A stretch of DNA of 7,004 nt. Source: JAAYCB01 sp012744395. GTDB taxonomy: Bacteria > Planctomycetota > Planctomycetia > Pirellulales > Thermoguttaceae. Every line of letters begins with the position of its first letter. The first letter of the stretch is position 1. Shown one piece after another: positions 1 through 5,409 of the stretch. The stretch covers positions 1-7,004 of the forward strand of contig JAQVNJ010000190.1 of the NCBI GenBank assembly GCA_028703175.1, in the 5' to 3' direction. A model generated the notes under the pieces. It was given only the letters and a program-made list of their open reading frames with translations, did not search any database and was not told the origin of the DNA. The position numbers and the translations under genes are program-made.

Positions 1-1978
1 TGAGAATCATCACGGCGACGACCAGCACCAGGTTCGTGAGCATCACGAACGAGGCCAGCACACCGGCAAAGCGATAATAGAAGATCATGAAGCCCAAGAC
101 GGCGACCAGGGAGAACGCGATCGACAGGCTGCCGCGGCGGATCGTGTCCTGCCCCAGCAACGGCCCGGTGGCCAGTTCGCTGACCGGCTTCTCCTTGAGC
201 GTCGTGGGGAGCATGCCGGCGTTGAGCACGTCGACCAGGTCGCGGACCTCTTCCTTGGTGAAGTCGCCGCTGATCTCGCCCCGGTCGCGGATCATGCTCT
301 TGATGATCGGGGCGGAGAACAGGTGGCCATCGAGCACGATCCCCAGCTTGCGGTAGAAGTTCTGGACCTCGTCGGGCAGGTTCGCGCTGGTCAACTGGCC
401 GAAGAGCTGTCCCCCCTTGGCGTTGAACATGAATTCGACATTCGGACGGCCCGTCTGATCGACGCCGGGAGCGGCCCGGACGAGGTATGAGCCGGTCACG
501 TGGTAGGGGTCGTGGACAACGAGGATTTCCGTCACGGTTCGCTCGCCGAGCTCCCGCTGGCGCCAGGCGATCTCGCTGGAGAGCGGGAAATCGGTGTTTT
601 CGCCCAGCGGCACCCACCAGCCGCGGAGCCGCGGAGCGCCGGTCTCGTCTCGGACCAGCTGGCCGTTCTCGTCGACCATGTAAATCAGGCGGGCTTCGGA
701 TTTCCGAGCGTCGTCGATCAGCTGCGCGTGGTCGCGGTTGTTGGCCAGAATGCGAAACTCGAGCGTTCCGGCGCTGGTGATCTTCTGCTTGTAGCGCGCG
801 ATCTCGCTTTCGTCGGCCTCGGGGATGATGATTTCGATCTCGTTGCGGCCGAAGGGGCGGATGGTCAACTCCTTGACCCCGCCCGGATTGATCCGCTTGC
901 TGATCGCCGCGACGAGCTTGTCCATCTCCTCCTTGTTCAGGTTCACCGGACCTGCCTCGGCGTCGTCGAGGGGGTCGAAGGGCACGAACGAGCCGTCTTG
1001 CGAGTCGACCTTGGCTTCCATCTCGTAGACGAGGATCACGCCCCCCGCAAGATCGATGCCCCGCTTGGGTGGCCAGCCGCTGACGACGACCACGACCCCC
1101 GCGATCAGGGCAAACACGATGATCGTGAGCTTGGTCTGATACTCGGGAACGCGCATTGAGCTGGCGAGCAGGGCCCCAAGAACCACCGAGGCGACGAGAA
1201 TTCCGACGAATTCGAGCAGCGCAAGCCAGTTGAAGGCGGAATGCTGCGTCTCCTCCACCTTCGTCTCCCCGATTTGGGTCACAGGCGCTGTCTGGTCGGC
1301 GGGCTCGCCGCCTGCCTGTTCGGCGGCAGACTCGTCTTCGTCGGCCGGCTTCTGGGCGTCGGAGGGTGTTTCAGCCGCCAGCGGTTTGGTCGCCGGCGCC
1401 TGGTCAGCCGGTTTCTCGGCGGTCTCTGGCGCGGGCTTTTCGGTCGGCTTGGGCGGGGCGTCTGCCGGCTTGTCAGGGGCGGTCTCTGGCGCGGGCTTTT
1501 CGGCCGGCATGGGCGGGGCGTCTGCCGGGTTGTCAGGGGCGGTCTCTGGCGCGGGCTTTTCGGCCGGCGTGGGCGGGGCGTCTGCCGGCTTGTCAGGGGC
1601 GGCCTCTGGCGCGGGCTTTTCGGCCGGCTTGGGCGGGGCGTCTGCCGGCTTGTCAGGGGCGGCCTCTGGCGCGGGCTTTTCGGCCGCCCTGGACGGGGCG
1701 TCTACCGGCTTGTCAGGGGCGGTCTCTGGCGCGGGCTTTTCGGCCGGCTTGGGCGGGGCGTCTGCCGGCTTGTCAGGGGCGGCCTCTGGCGCGGGCTTTT
1801 CGGCCGCCCTGGACGGGGCGGCAGCCGTTATGCCGAGTGCCAGTGCAATGGCCGCTGCTGCCAGCCACACGGCCGTCCGGCCGCGACGATCCCTTCCACG
1901 GTTTGCGGCAGGGGCAGCGAGGCCTGCCAGTGAAACCAGAACGCTGAAAAAGACGGATGTCATCAACGGCCAGAGCAT
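1..1978 (-). CDS. secD: Protein translocase subunit SecD (or N-terminal part of SecDF), C-terminus cut by window edge
   Basis: SecD works with SecF and YajC at the SecYEG channel in the cytoplasmic membrane, using the proton gradient to help release exported proteins on the outer face. From the ATG at 1978 I read 659 complete codons with no stop before the edge. Typical SecD blocks are present in order: RGIDLAGGVILVYE (306-319), GTLEFR (about 404-409), VTGSYL (494-499), GRPNVEFMFN (510-519), a LGIVLDG...SAPII block (545-559), ISGDFT (569-574), then LGQDTIRRG and the YYRFAG membrane region (about 608-639) and a further helix to the edge. Ahead of this lie hydrophobic segments at about 7-25 and 35-56, a Pro/Ala/Glu/Lys repeat region (60 to about 199), an acidic linker, and helices at about 249-274 and 282-299. 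SecD usually has one helix before the periplasmic domain, so the N-terminus is extended. AGGA lies 10 bases before ATG 1978; the in-frame ATG at 1963 has no such site. It follows yajC, as is common. Confidence 0.93.
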   Translation of the reverse strand, partial: MLWPLMTSVFFSVLVSLAGLAAPAANRGRDRRGRTAVWLAAAAIALALGITAAAPSRAAEKPAPEAAPDKPADAPPKPAEKPAPETAPDKPVDAPSRAAEKPAPEAAPDKPADAPPKPAEKPAPEAAPDKPADAPPTPAEKPAPETAPDNPADAPPMPAEKPAPETAPDKPADAPPKPTEKPAPETAEKPADQAPATKPLAAETPSDAQKPADEDESAAEQAGGEPADQTAPVTQIGETKVEETQHSAFNWLALLEFVGILVASVVLGALLASSMRVPEYQTKLTIIVFALIAGVVVVVSGWPPKRGIDLAGGVILVYEMEAKVDSQDGSFVPFDPLDDAEAGPVNLNKEEMDKLVAAISKRINPGGVKELTIRPFGRNEIEIIIPEADESEIARYKQKITSAGTLEFRILANNRDHAQLIDDARKSEARLIYMVDENGQLVRDETGAPRLRGWWVPLGENTDFPLSSEIAWRQRELGERTVTEILVVHDPYHVTGSYLVRAAPGVDQTGRPNVEFMFNAKGGQLFGQLTSANLPDEVQNFYRKLGIVLDGHLFSAPIIKSMIRDRGEISGDFTKEEVRDLVDVLNAGMLPTTLKEKPVSELATGPLLGQDTIRRGSLSIAFSLVAVLGFMIFYYRFAGVLASFVMLTNLVLVVAVMIL
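1421..1820 (-). repeat. 60-bp in-frame tandem repeat array in secD (20-residue Pro/Ala/Glu/Lys units)
   Basis: About 6.7 copies of a 60-bp unit stand head to tail. Consensus protein unit is EKPAPEAAPDKPADAPPKPA. Six full units occupy SecD residues 60-179, and a diverged partial copy starts at 180 (EKPAPETAEKPADQAPATKP). Units differ at only a few positions, such as E(A/T)A, D(K/N)P, PP(K/T/M)P and final A/T. The second unit ends DAPSRAA instead of DAPPKPA. Because 60 is a multiple of 3, copy number can change without a frameshift. The segment follows a signal-like helix, so the likely location is outside the membrane. Near-identity at DNA level, including third codon positions, indicates recent expansion. 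Confidence 0.95.
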
Positions 1979-2040
1979 GAGTTGCTGTTCCTGCGAAACG
2001 CGTAGGAGGTATTTTCGAAAACTCGCCGAGCGATCTGCCG

Positions 2041-2072
2041 CAACCGGCGTCCCGCAGAGCGATTGCCGGTTG
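2041..2072 (-). promoter_or_regulatory. Hairpin in the yajC-secD gap
   Basis: CAACCGGC (2041-2048) and GCCGGTTG (2065-2072) form a perfect 8-bp inverted repeat around a 16-nt loop. It lies in the 108-bp gap between the yajC stop and the secD ATG. Nearer secD there is a CTCGCCGAG mini-palindrome (2022-2030) and a 10-bp palindrome TTTTCGAAAA (2012-2021). No long T run follows the main stem, so it is not a classic terminator. It could tune secD expression or protect the yajC mRNA end; role unknown. Confidence 0.45.
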
Positions 2073-2086
2073 TCTCAGGGCGGCCG

Positions 2087-2443
2087 CTACGGCGAGGGCT
2101 CTTTCGTGGGCTCGTCGCCCATCACGCGTGCGATCGATCCGAGTGTCAAACGCAACTTGGTGTTGGTCGATTCGTCCACCTTGAGGGTGATTTCGTTCTT
2201 GTCGCGATCGACAATGGTCACGACGCCGATGATCCCACCGACGGTGACCACACGGTCGTTCTTCTTCATGTTTTTGAGCATCTCCTGTCGCGCGGCCTGT
2301 TCCCTTCGCTGGGGGCGGAGAAAGAGCAGGTAGAACAGGTAGAAGATGACCAACAGCGGCAGCATCGAAAAGGCGAGATCGCCGAAACCGCCCTTCCCTT
2401 CGGCGGCAAACAGCGCACCGGATCGTATGAAGTCAAAGACCAC
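2087..2443 (-). CDS. yajC: Sec translocon accessory subunit YajC
   Basis: YajC is a small single-span inner-membrane protein that copurifies with SecD and SecF and supports Sec-dependent export. The product has 118 residues, close to the usual 85-120. A short N-terminal stretch leads into one strong membrane helix (about 24-42), followed by the family signature LFLRPQRREQ (about 41-50) and a soluble domain with KNDRVVTVGGIIGVV (about 61-75), the conserved YajC core. The C-terminus is a short charged tail (MGDEPTKEPSP). The start is GTG at 2443, chosen because a strong purine-rich site lies 5 bases upstream; the first internal Met (residue 27) would remove the N-terminus and cut into the helix. 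The gene precedes secD by 108 bp, the common yajC-secD order, and is probably transcribed from the promoter candidate at 2564-2592. Confidence 0.95.
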   Translation of the reverse strand: MVFDFIRSGALFAAEGKGGFGDLAFSMLPLLVIFYLFYLLFLRPQRREQAARQEMLKNMKKNDRVVTVGGIIGVVTIVDRDKNEITLKVDESTNTKLRLTLGSIARVMGDEPTKEPSP

Positions 2444-2448
2444 GAGGG

Positions 2449-2456
2449 CTCCCCTC
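2449..2456 (-). promoter_or_regulatory. Ribosome binding site of yajC
   Basis: GAGGGGAG on the minus strand, 5 bases before the GTG at 2443. This strong Shine-Dalgarno match is the reason for choosing the non-ATG start. Confidence 0.7.
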
Positions 2457-2563
2457 TGGATGTAACAGGGTCTGTCTCGCTCGCCCGGACGACGCAGCGC
2501 CAGCGCAGCGAAAGACGACGGCGCCCGTCTTCACGCACCCGCTCTAGGCAGGGTAAGCCCAGT

Positions 2564-2592
2564 ATCTTAAACTCTTGCCCCCCAACGGACAA
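2564..2592 (-). promoter_or_regulatory. Candidate sigma70-type promoter for yajC-secD
   Basis: On the minus strand, TTGTCC (2592-2587) and TAAGAT (2569-2564) are separated by exactly 17 bases. Each hexamer matches the sigma70 consensus at 4 of 6 positions. The spacer contains a run of six G. Transcription would begin near 2556 and leave a leader of about 110 nt before yajC. It lies downstream of the tRNA gene, so yajC-secD need not depend on tRNA read-through. This is a visual match only; planctomycete promoters are often degenerate. Confidence 0.4.
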
Positions 2593-2661
2593 GGGGATTG
2601 GAGAAGCGAGAGGTCGCTCGCGGTCGCCGCGTCGTAGCGTCCCGATCCGCCACGCTGCAAG

Positions 2662-2735
2662 CACCCCGACCAGGACTCGAACCTGGAACCTACGGCTTAG
2701 AAGGCCGTTGCTCTATCCAATTGAGCTATCGGGGC
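2662..2735 (-). tRNA. tRNA-Arg (anticodon UCU, reads AGA)
   Basis: A complete 74-nt cloverleaf can be folded by eye: acceptor GCCCCGA/TCGGGGT, D arm with GCTC/GAGC stem, anticodon stem ACGGC/GCCGT around loop CTTCTAA (anticodon TCT at positions 34-36), a 5-nt variable region, and T arm CCAGG/CCTGG with loop TTCGAGT. The discriminator base is G. No CCA is encoded (CTT follows), so the tail must be added by tRNA nucleotidyltransferase. Position 1-72 is a G-U wobble rather than G-C. AGA is a minor arginine codon in a GC-rich genome, so this is expected to be a low-demand tRNA. No convincing promoter was found just upstream. Confidence 0.96.
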
Positions 2736-2913
2736 TTACGCCAATTGCCAGCGTTCGGGGACGAACCAGGGTGGGGGCCGTGTTTGTTAGAAAGGCACTC
2801 ACTTCGCCCGTGACCTGGCATGCCAAGAGTGGGGCTGCGGGCGCGGCAACCGGGTCTCCCCAGCCCCAAAGTCTACCAAGTCGAGGCGGCAGGGGAAGGG
2901 CGCCGGGGCGTGG

Positions 2914-2934
2914 AACCGGGAGGTCCGGTTTTTT
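2914..2934 (+). terminator. Terminator-like hairpin reading on the plus strand
   Basis: AACCGG (2914-2919) pairs with CCGGTT (2925-2930) around loop GAGGT, and four further T follow (2931-2934). The shape suits a weak intrinsic terminator for rightward transcription. No plus-strand gene lies upstream, so it might stop antisense transcription or be chance. On the minus strand it has no T tract and cannot end the GNAT transcript in the classic way. Confidence 0.3.
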
Positions 2935-2982
2935 GGCTCCACAAATGGGGGGCTTCGGGATGGTCGTTGGGCGAGGAGGGAG

Positions 2983-3008
2983 GGTTCCCAAGCGGGAGCT
3001 TGGGAACC
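2983..3008. repeat. REP-like perfect palindrome (11-bp stem, GGGA loop)
   Basis: GGTTCCCAAGC (2983-2993) and GCTTGGGAACC (2998-3008) are perfect reverse complements around a 4-base loop. From memory, GTTCCCAAGCN4GCTTGGGAAC-type palindromes are dispersed widely in planctomycete and some other genomes, in the manner of REP sequences moved by Y1 (RAYT-type) transposases. That link was not checked here. There is no T run on either side. Confidence 0.7.
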
Positions 3009-3016
3009 AGAGGGGA

Positions 3017-3102
3017 GTGTGGGCCTCGCTGACGCGTCGGGTTGTAAGGGTCGCTTACGTGTGGGGGTGTGGGCCTCGCTTGCGTGTTGCTGGCGAGGGC
3101 CC
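3017..3102. repeat. Cluster of REP-like motifs: direct repeat plus hairpins
   Basis: GTGTGGGCCTCGCT occurs exactly twice, at 3017-3030 and 3067-3080, 50 bp apart. After the first copy come the palindrome GACGCGTC (3031-3038) and inverted repeat GTAAG/CTTAC (3044-3048 and 3054-3058). The second copy begins a GC-rich hairpin in which GGGCCTCGC (3071-3079) pairs with GCGAGGGCCC (3093-3102) with one bulged G. The last hairpin starts 5 bp beyond the GNAT stop, so on the minus strand it could stabilise the 3' end or slow polymerase, although no T tract follows. The GCGTCGGGTTGT and TCGCTTACG wording resembles intergenic repeats I associate with planctomycetes. Confidence 0.55.
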
Positions 3103-3106
3103 CTTC

Positions 3107-3649
3107 TCACCAATCGTTTCCGCGAAGATGAACCGGGCCGGCCGGAAAAGACTGCTTCGCCAGGGGACACCACATCGGCAGGTTTCCTTGGGGCAAGGGC
3201 TTTTCCAACCCATCGGAATCGACACGCACGACCGGCCGGTCGGGCAATTTCCGCCAGCCGCAGCGGGCATACAAAGGGACGCTTTGCGTTTCGCAGAAGA
3301 GCAGGCCGCAGTCGAGTCCCCGCCGGAATGCCGCGTCCATCGCCCGCGCCAGCATCCGGCGGCAGAGCCCTTTTCCTCGATGCTCGGGCAGGACGGCCAC
3401 GTTCTGGATGCCTGCCACGTCAAGCGGGACGCCACCGACCGTGATCCGGCGCTGGACCACGCCCGCATGGGCAATCACGCGGTCGCCGTCGACCGCCACC
3501 GCGCTGAACGAGGGGGCGCTGCCGTGCCAGGCGCGGCTTTGCGAAAAGAACGGAGCGTCCTTCGGGAAGCAGACCGCCAGCATCCGGCGGATGGACGCCT
3601 CGATGTCCGGCGGCAAGCCGCTTTCGTCGATGGTCTGAACGGCGACCAT
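3107..3649 (-). CDS. GNAT-family N-acetyltransferase (AAC(2')/NodA-like flavour)
   Basis: GNAT enzymes transfer an acyl group from acyl-CoA to an amino group. The protein has 180 residues, a normal single-domain size. Strand beta-4 and the pyrophosphate loop read NVAVLPEHRGKGLCRRML (83-100). The R-x-x-G-x-G/A signature is R91-G92-K93-G94-L95-C96, so the last Gly/Ala is Cys. YARCGWRKL (127-135) fits motif B, with Tyr127 the usual candidate general acid. The run AGIQNVAV...RGKGL...GLLFCE...YARCGW reminds me of aminoglycoside 2'-N-acetyltransferases and NodA, which acylate amino sugars; that is recollection. It starts 3 bp after the small membrane protein gene, with GGGGATAGGGA directly before the ATG, so translation is probably coupled. 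The substrate is unknown; protein or small-molecule amines remain possible. Confidence 0.85.
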   Translation of the reverse strand: MVAVQTIDESGLPPDIEASIRRMLAVCFPKDAPFFSQSRAWHGSAPSFSAVAVDGDRVIAHAGVVQRRITVGGVPLDVAGIQNVAVLPEHRGKGLCRRMLARAMDAAFRRGLDCGLLFCETQSVPLYARCGWRKLPDRPVVRVDSDGLEKPLPQGNLPMWCPLAKQSFPAGPVHLRGNDW

Positions 3650-3652
3650 TCC

Positions 3653-3829
3653 CTATCCCCAAAACAGGTAGACGGCCATCTGCACCGCCGCGATTCCAAT
3701 CGCCCAGACACGCACGTTGCGCCAGCACGGCGGCCGCTGTTCGGCCTGGCCAATCCGGTGGCGCGGAACGACGAACAGCCAGGTCGCGAGCAGCGCGAAC
3801 ACGCCGGCAAACACCAGGCGACCGATCAT
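3653..3829 (-). CDS. Small two-helix membrane protein, 58 residues
   Basis: Reading from the ATG at 3829 gives MIGRLVFAGVFALLATWLFV followed by a basic linker and a second hydrophobic stretch, ending at TAG (3653-3655). Helices are at about 4-21 and 41-57. The basic loop between them (PRHRIGQ...CWRNVR) predicts a cytoplasmic loop with both termini outside. AGGAGA lies 4 bases before the ATG, and the ATG overlaps the symporter stop as ATGA, so translation is likely coupled. I do not recognise the family. Some SSS transporters have small two-helix partner genes (YjcH with ActP, YhdT with PanF), but those lie upstream and no homology is evident by eye. Function is unknown; a transporter accessory role is inference from position. 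Confidence 0.75.
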   Translation of the reverse strand: MIGRLVFAGVFALLATWLFVVPRHRIGQAEQRPPCWRNVRVWAIGIAAVQMAVYLFWG

Positions 3830-5373
3830 TGCGTCTCCTGTTCCGCGGCCGGAAGCGAATAGACCAGGCCCCGCAGCCGCGCTTCCTCATAGGGTTTGGT
3901 AACCAGGCTGACCGCCACCGTGCTGGCGGCGGCGGCCACGAACGACCACCACGCGACCCAGAGGTAGGAGATCTCCATGTGATCGGGGCCGAGGTGCTTC
4001 CAACCATGCAGGAAGAATGCCAGGCCCACGCCGACGATGATCCCCGCCACTCCGCCGGCCCCGTTGATCCGCCGGAACAGCATCCCCAGCAGCAGCAGCG
4101 CCAACAGGGCGCCCTGGAAGAGGCTCAGGAAGGTCTGGAACGCCTCGAAAACCGACCCGAAATACTGGCGCACGAAGTAGGAACCGGCCGCTCCGCCGGC
4201 AAGAAACAGGACCACCAGCCAGCGCCCCACGCGGAGCACTTCGCCCTCGTCGGCCTGCGGGCGGAACAGCGGCACATAGATGTCTTTAACCCACAGGGTC
4301 GAGGCGGAATTCACGTACGAATCGAGGTTCGACATCACGCCGGCCATGAATGCCCCGAGCACGATTCCCAAGACGCCGCGGGGCAGCAATTGGACCAGCA
4401 GCGGCAGCACCCGGCCCCCTTGCCAGTCGGCGGCGTGGATGGGCCCGACCTGGTCGTGGAACAGCGCCAGGCCGATCAGGCCGGGCACGACCAGCAGGAT
4501 CGGGAACACGAGCTTGATCGCCGCACACAAGATATACGACGCGCGGGCCGCCGACTGGCTCGTGGTACCCAGGGTCCGCTGCACGATCGCCTGGTTTCCG
4601 ATCCAGTAGGCCGGGCCGGCGACGAATCCCAAGCCCAGCAGAACGGAAGGCCAGGAGAAGCGGGGCGCGTCGGCCGGCAGGATGAGCTGGAAATGGTGGT
4701 CCGTCCCCGGCAGCTCCGCCACCCGCCGCTGAAGCTCGCTCCAGCCGCCGACCTCGACCAGGCCGGCGACGCAGATCAGCGTGGCCCCGATAATCAGCAC
4801 GATGCAGGAGACGAAGTCGGTGAATACGACGGCCTTCAGCCCGCCGAGGGTCGTGTAGACGCCGACGACCAGCGTCAAGACGCCGATCGACAGGTAGAAA
4901 TTCCAGCCCAAGAGATGCTCGAACATCGTACCGGCGCTGACGAAGATCGTGGCCAGCATGGCGACCATCGAGGTGCCCCAGATGGCTGCGAAGAGCGTGC
5001 GGACCGTGCGGTTGTAGCGGCGACCGAGGTACTCGGGGATCGTGTAGACGCCGGCCAGCCAGAGATACGGCATGAACAGGAACGCGGCCACGAGCACGGG
5101 GAAGATGCAGCCGATGAAATCGAAATTCATCATCACCATGCCGTAGCGGTAGCCGTCGTCGGCGAGCCCGACCATGTCCTTGGCGCCGATGTCGGAAACG
5201 ACCAGGGAAGTCCCCACGGCCCACCAGGGCAGCGTCCGCCCGCCGAGAAACAGGTCCTTGCCCGTCTTCACTCCGCGGCTCAGCCAGAGCCCGATCGCCG
5301 CGATCGCCACGAAGTAGAGCACGACCAGGGCAGCGTCAATTGGATCGAGCGCGAGCGAGCCGAGAGAAGCCAT
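3826..5373 (-). CDS. Sodium/solute symporter, SSS (SGLT-type) family
   Basis: SSS transporters (TC 2.A.21) import sugars, amino acids or organic acids with sodium through a LeuT-fold core. The product has 515 residues and about 13 hydrophobic helices. Family blocks: GGRTLPWWAVGTSLVVSDIG (44-63, TM1), GVYTIPEYLGRRYN (108-121), GGLKAVVFTDFVS (177-189), IVQRTL (263-268), and AGVMSNLDSYVNSASTLWVK (344-363, TM8). By remembered alignment to Vibrio SGLT, Asn260, Lys287, Gln413 and acidic Asp85 match sugar-contacting positions, while Gln69 becomes Asp66. This favours a sugar or sugar-like substrate but does not prove it. The second Na2-site Ser of TM8 is Asn349. The ATG at 5373 lies 36 bp after the hydrolase stop; only a weak purine stretch (AAGACGA) precedes it. 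The gene ends in an ATGA overlap with the small membrane protein gene. Confidence 0.92.
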   Translation of the reverse strand: MASLGSLALDPIDAALVVLYFVAIAAIGLWLSRGVKTGKDLFLGGRTLPWWAVGTSLVVSDIGAKDMVGLADDGYRYGMVMMNFDFIGCIFPVLVAAFLFMPYLWLAGVYTIPEYLGRRYNRTVRTLFAAIWGTSMVAMLATIFVSAGTMFEHLLGWNFYLSIGVLTLVVGVYTTLGGLKAVVFTDFVSCIVLIIGATLICVAGLVEVGGWSELQRRVAELPGTDHHFQLILPADAPRFSWPSVLLGLGFVAGPAYWIGNQAIVQRTLGTTSQSAARASYILCAAIKLVFPILLVVPGLIGLALFHDQVGPIHAADWQGGRVLPLLVQLLPRGVLGIVLGAFMAGVMSNLDSYVNSASTLWVKDIYVPLFRPQADEGEVLRVGRWLVVLFLAGGAAGSYFVRQYFGSVFEAFQTFLSLFQGALLALLLLGMLFRRINGAGGVAGIIVGVGLAFFLHGWKHLGPDHMEISYLWVAWWSFVAAAASTVAVSLVTKPYEEARLRGLVYSLPAAEQETQ

Positions 5374-5409
5374 TCGTCTTGTGCGGGGTCAAGGAGCGGG
5401 TGTTGCGGG

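Larger units (their letters stand above)
2736..3106. other. Non-coding interval between GNAT gene and tRNA-Arg
   Basis: About 370 bp without a credible gene. Open frames crossing it on both strands have no recognisable protein features, and several run through the tRNA. It holds the REP-like hairpin at 2983-3008, repeated GTGTGGGCCTCGCT motifs at 3017-3102, and a terminator-like hairpin at 2914-2934. In the 2736-2913 part, nearest the tRNA, I see no clear structure or promoter. Confidence 0.7.

Noticed and set aside
500..1159. Plus-strand open frame of 219 codons
   Set aside because: Antisense to the conserved SecD periplasmic domain; no family features.
1421..1820. Possible CRISPR array because of regular 60-bp spacing
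   Set aside because: Units are contiguous without unique spacers and encode an in-frame protein segment of SecD.
1230..2333. Plus-strand open frame of 367 codons with a Gly/Ser/Ala repeat (SGAGFSAGLGGASAGL)
   Set aside because: It is the antisense of the secD repeat array. A 60-bp unit keeps all frames open; SecD and YajC motifs are clear on the minus strand.
2599..2625. Small inverted repeat AGCGA/TCGCT downstream of the tRNA as a terminator
   Set aside because: Only 5 bp of stem and no T tract on the minus strand.
2598..2813. Short plus-strand frame over the tRNA
   Set aside because: It reads through the tRNA in antisense; the apparent PGLEPGTYGLEGR peptide is the usual artefact of translating a tRNA complement.
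2063..3862. Plus-strand open frame of 599 codons
   Set aside because: It crosses yajC, the tRNA, the REP cluster, GNAT and the small membrane gene in antisense; it is Arg/Pro-rich with no protein features, as expected of a GC-rich shadow frame.
4286..5224. Minus-strand Arg-rich open frame inside the symporter gene
   Set aside because: It is the +1 shadow frame of the symporter, whose own frame shows continuous SSS motifs.
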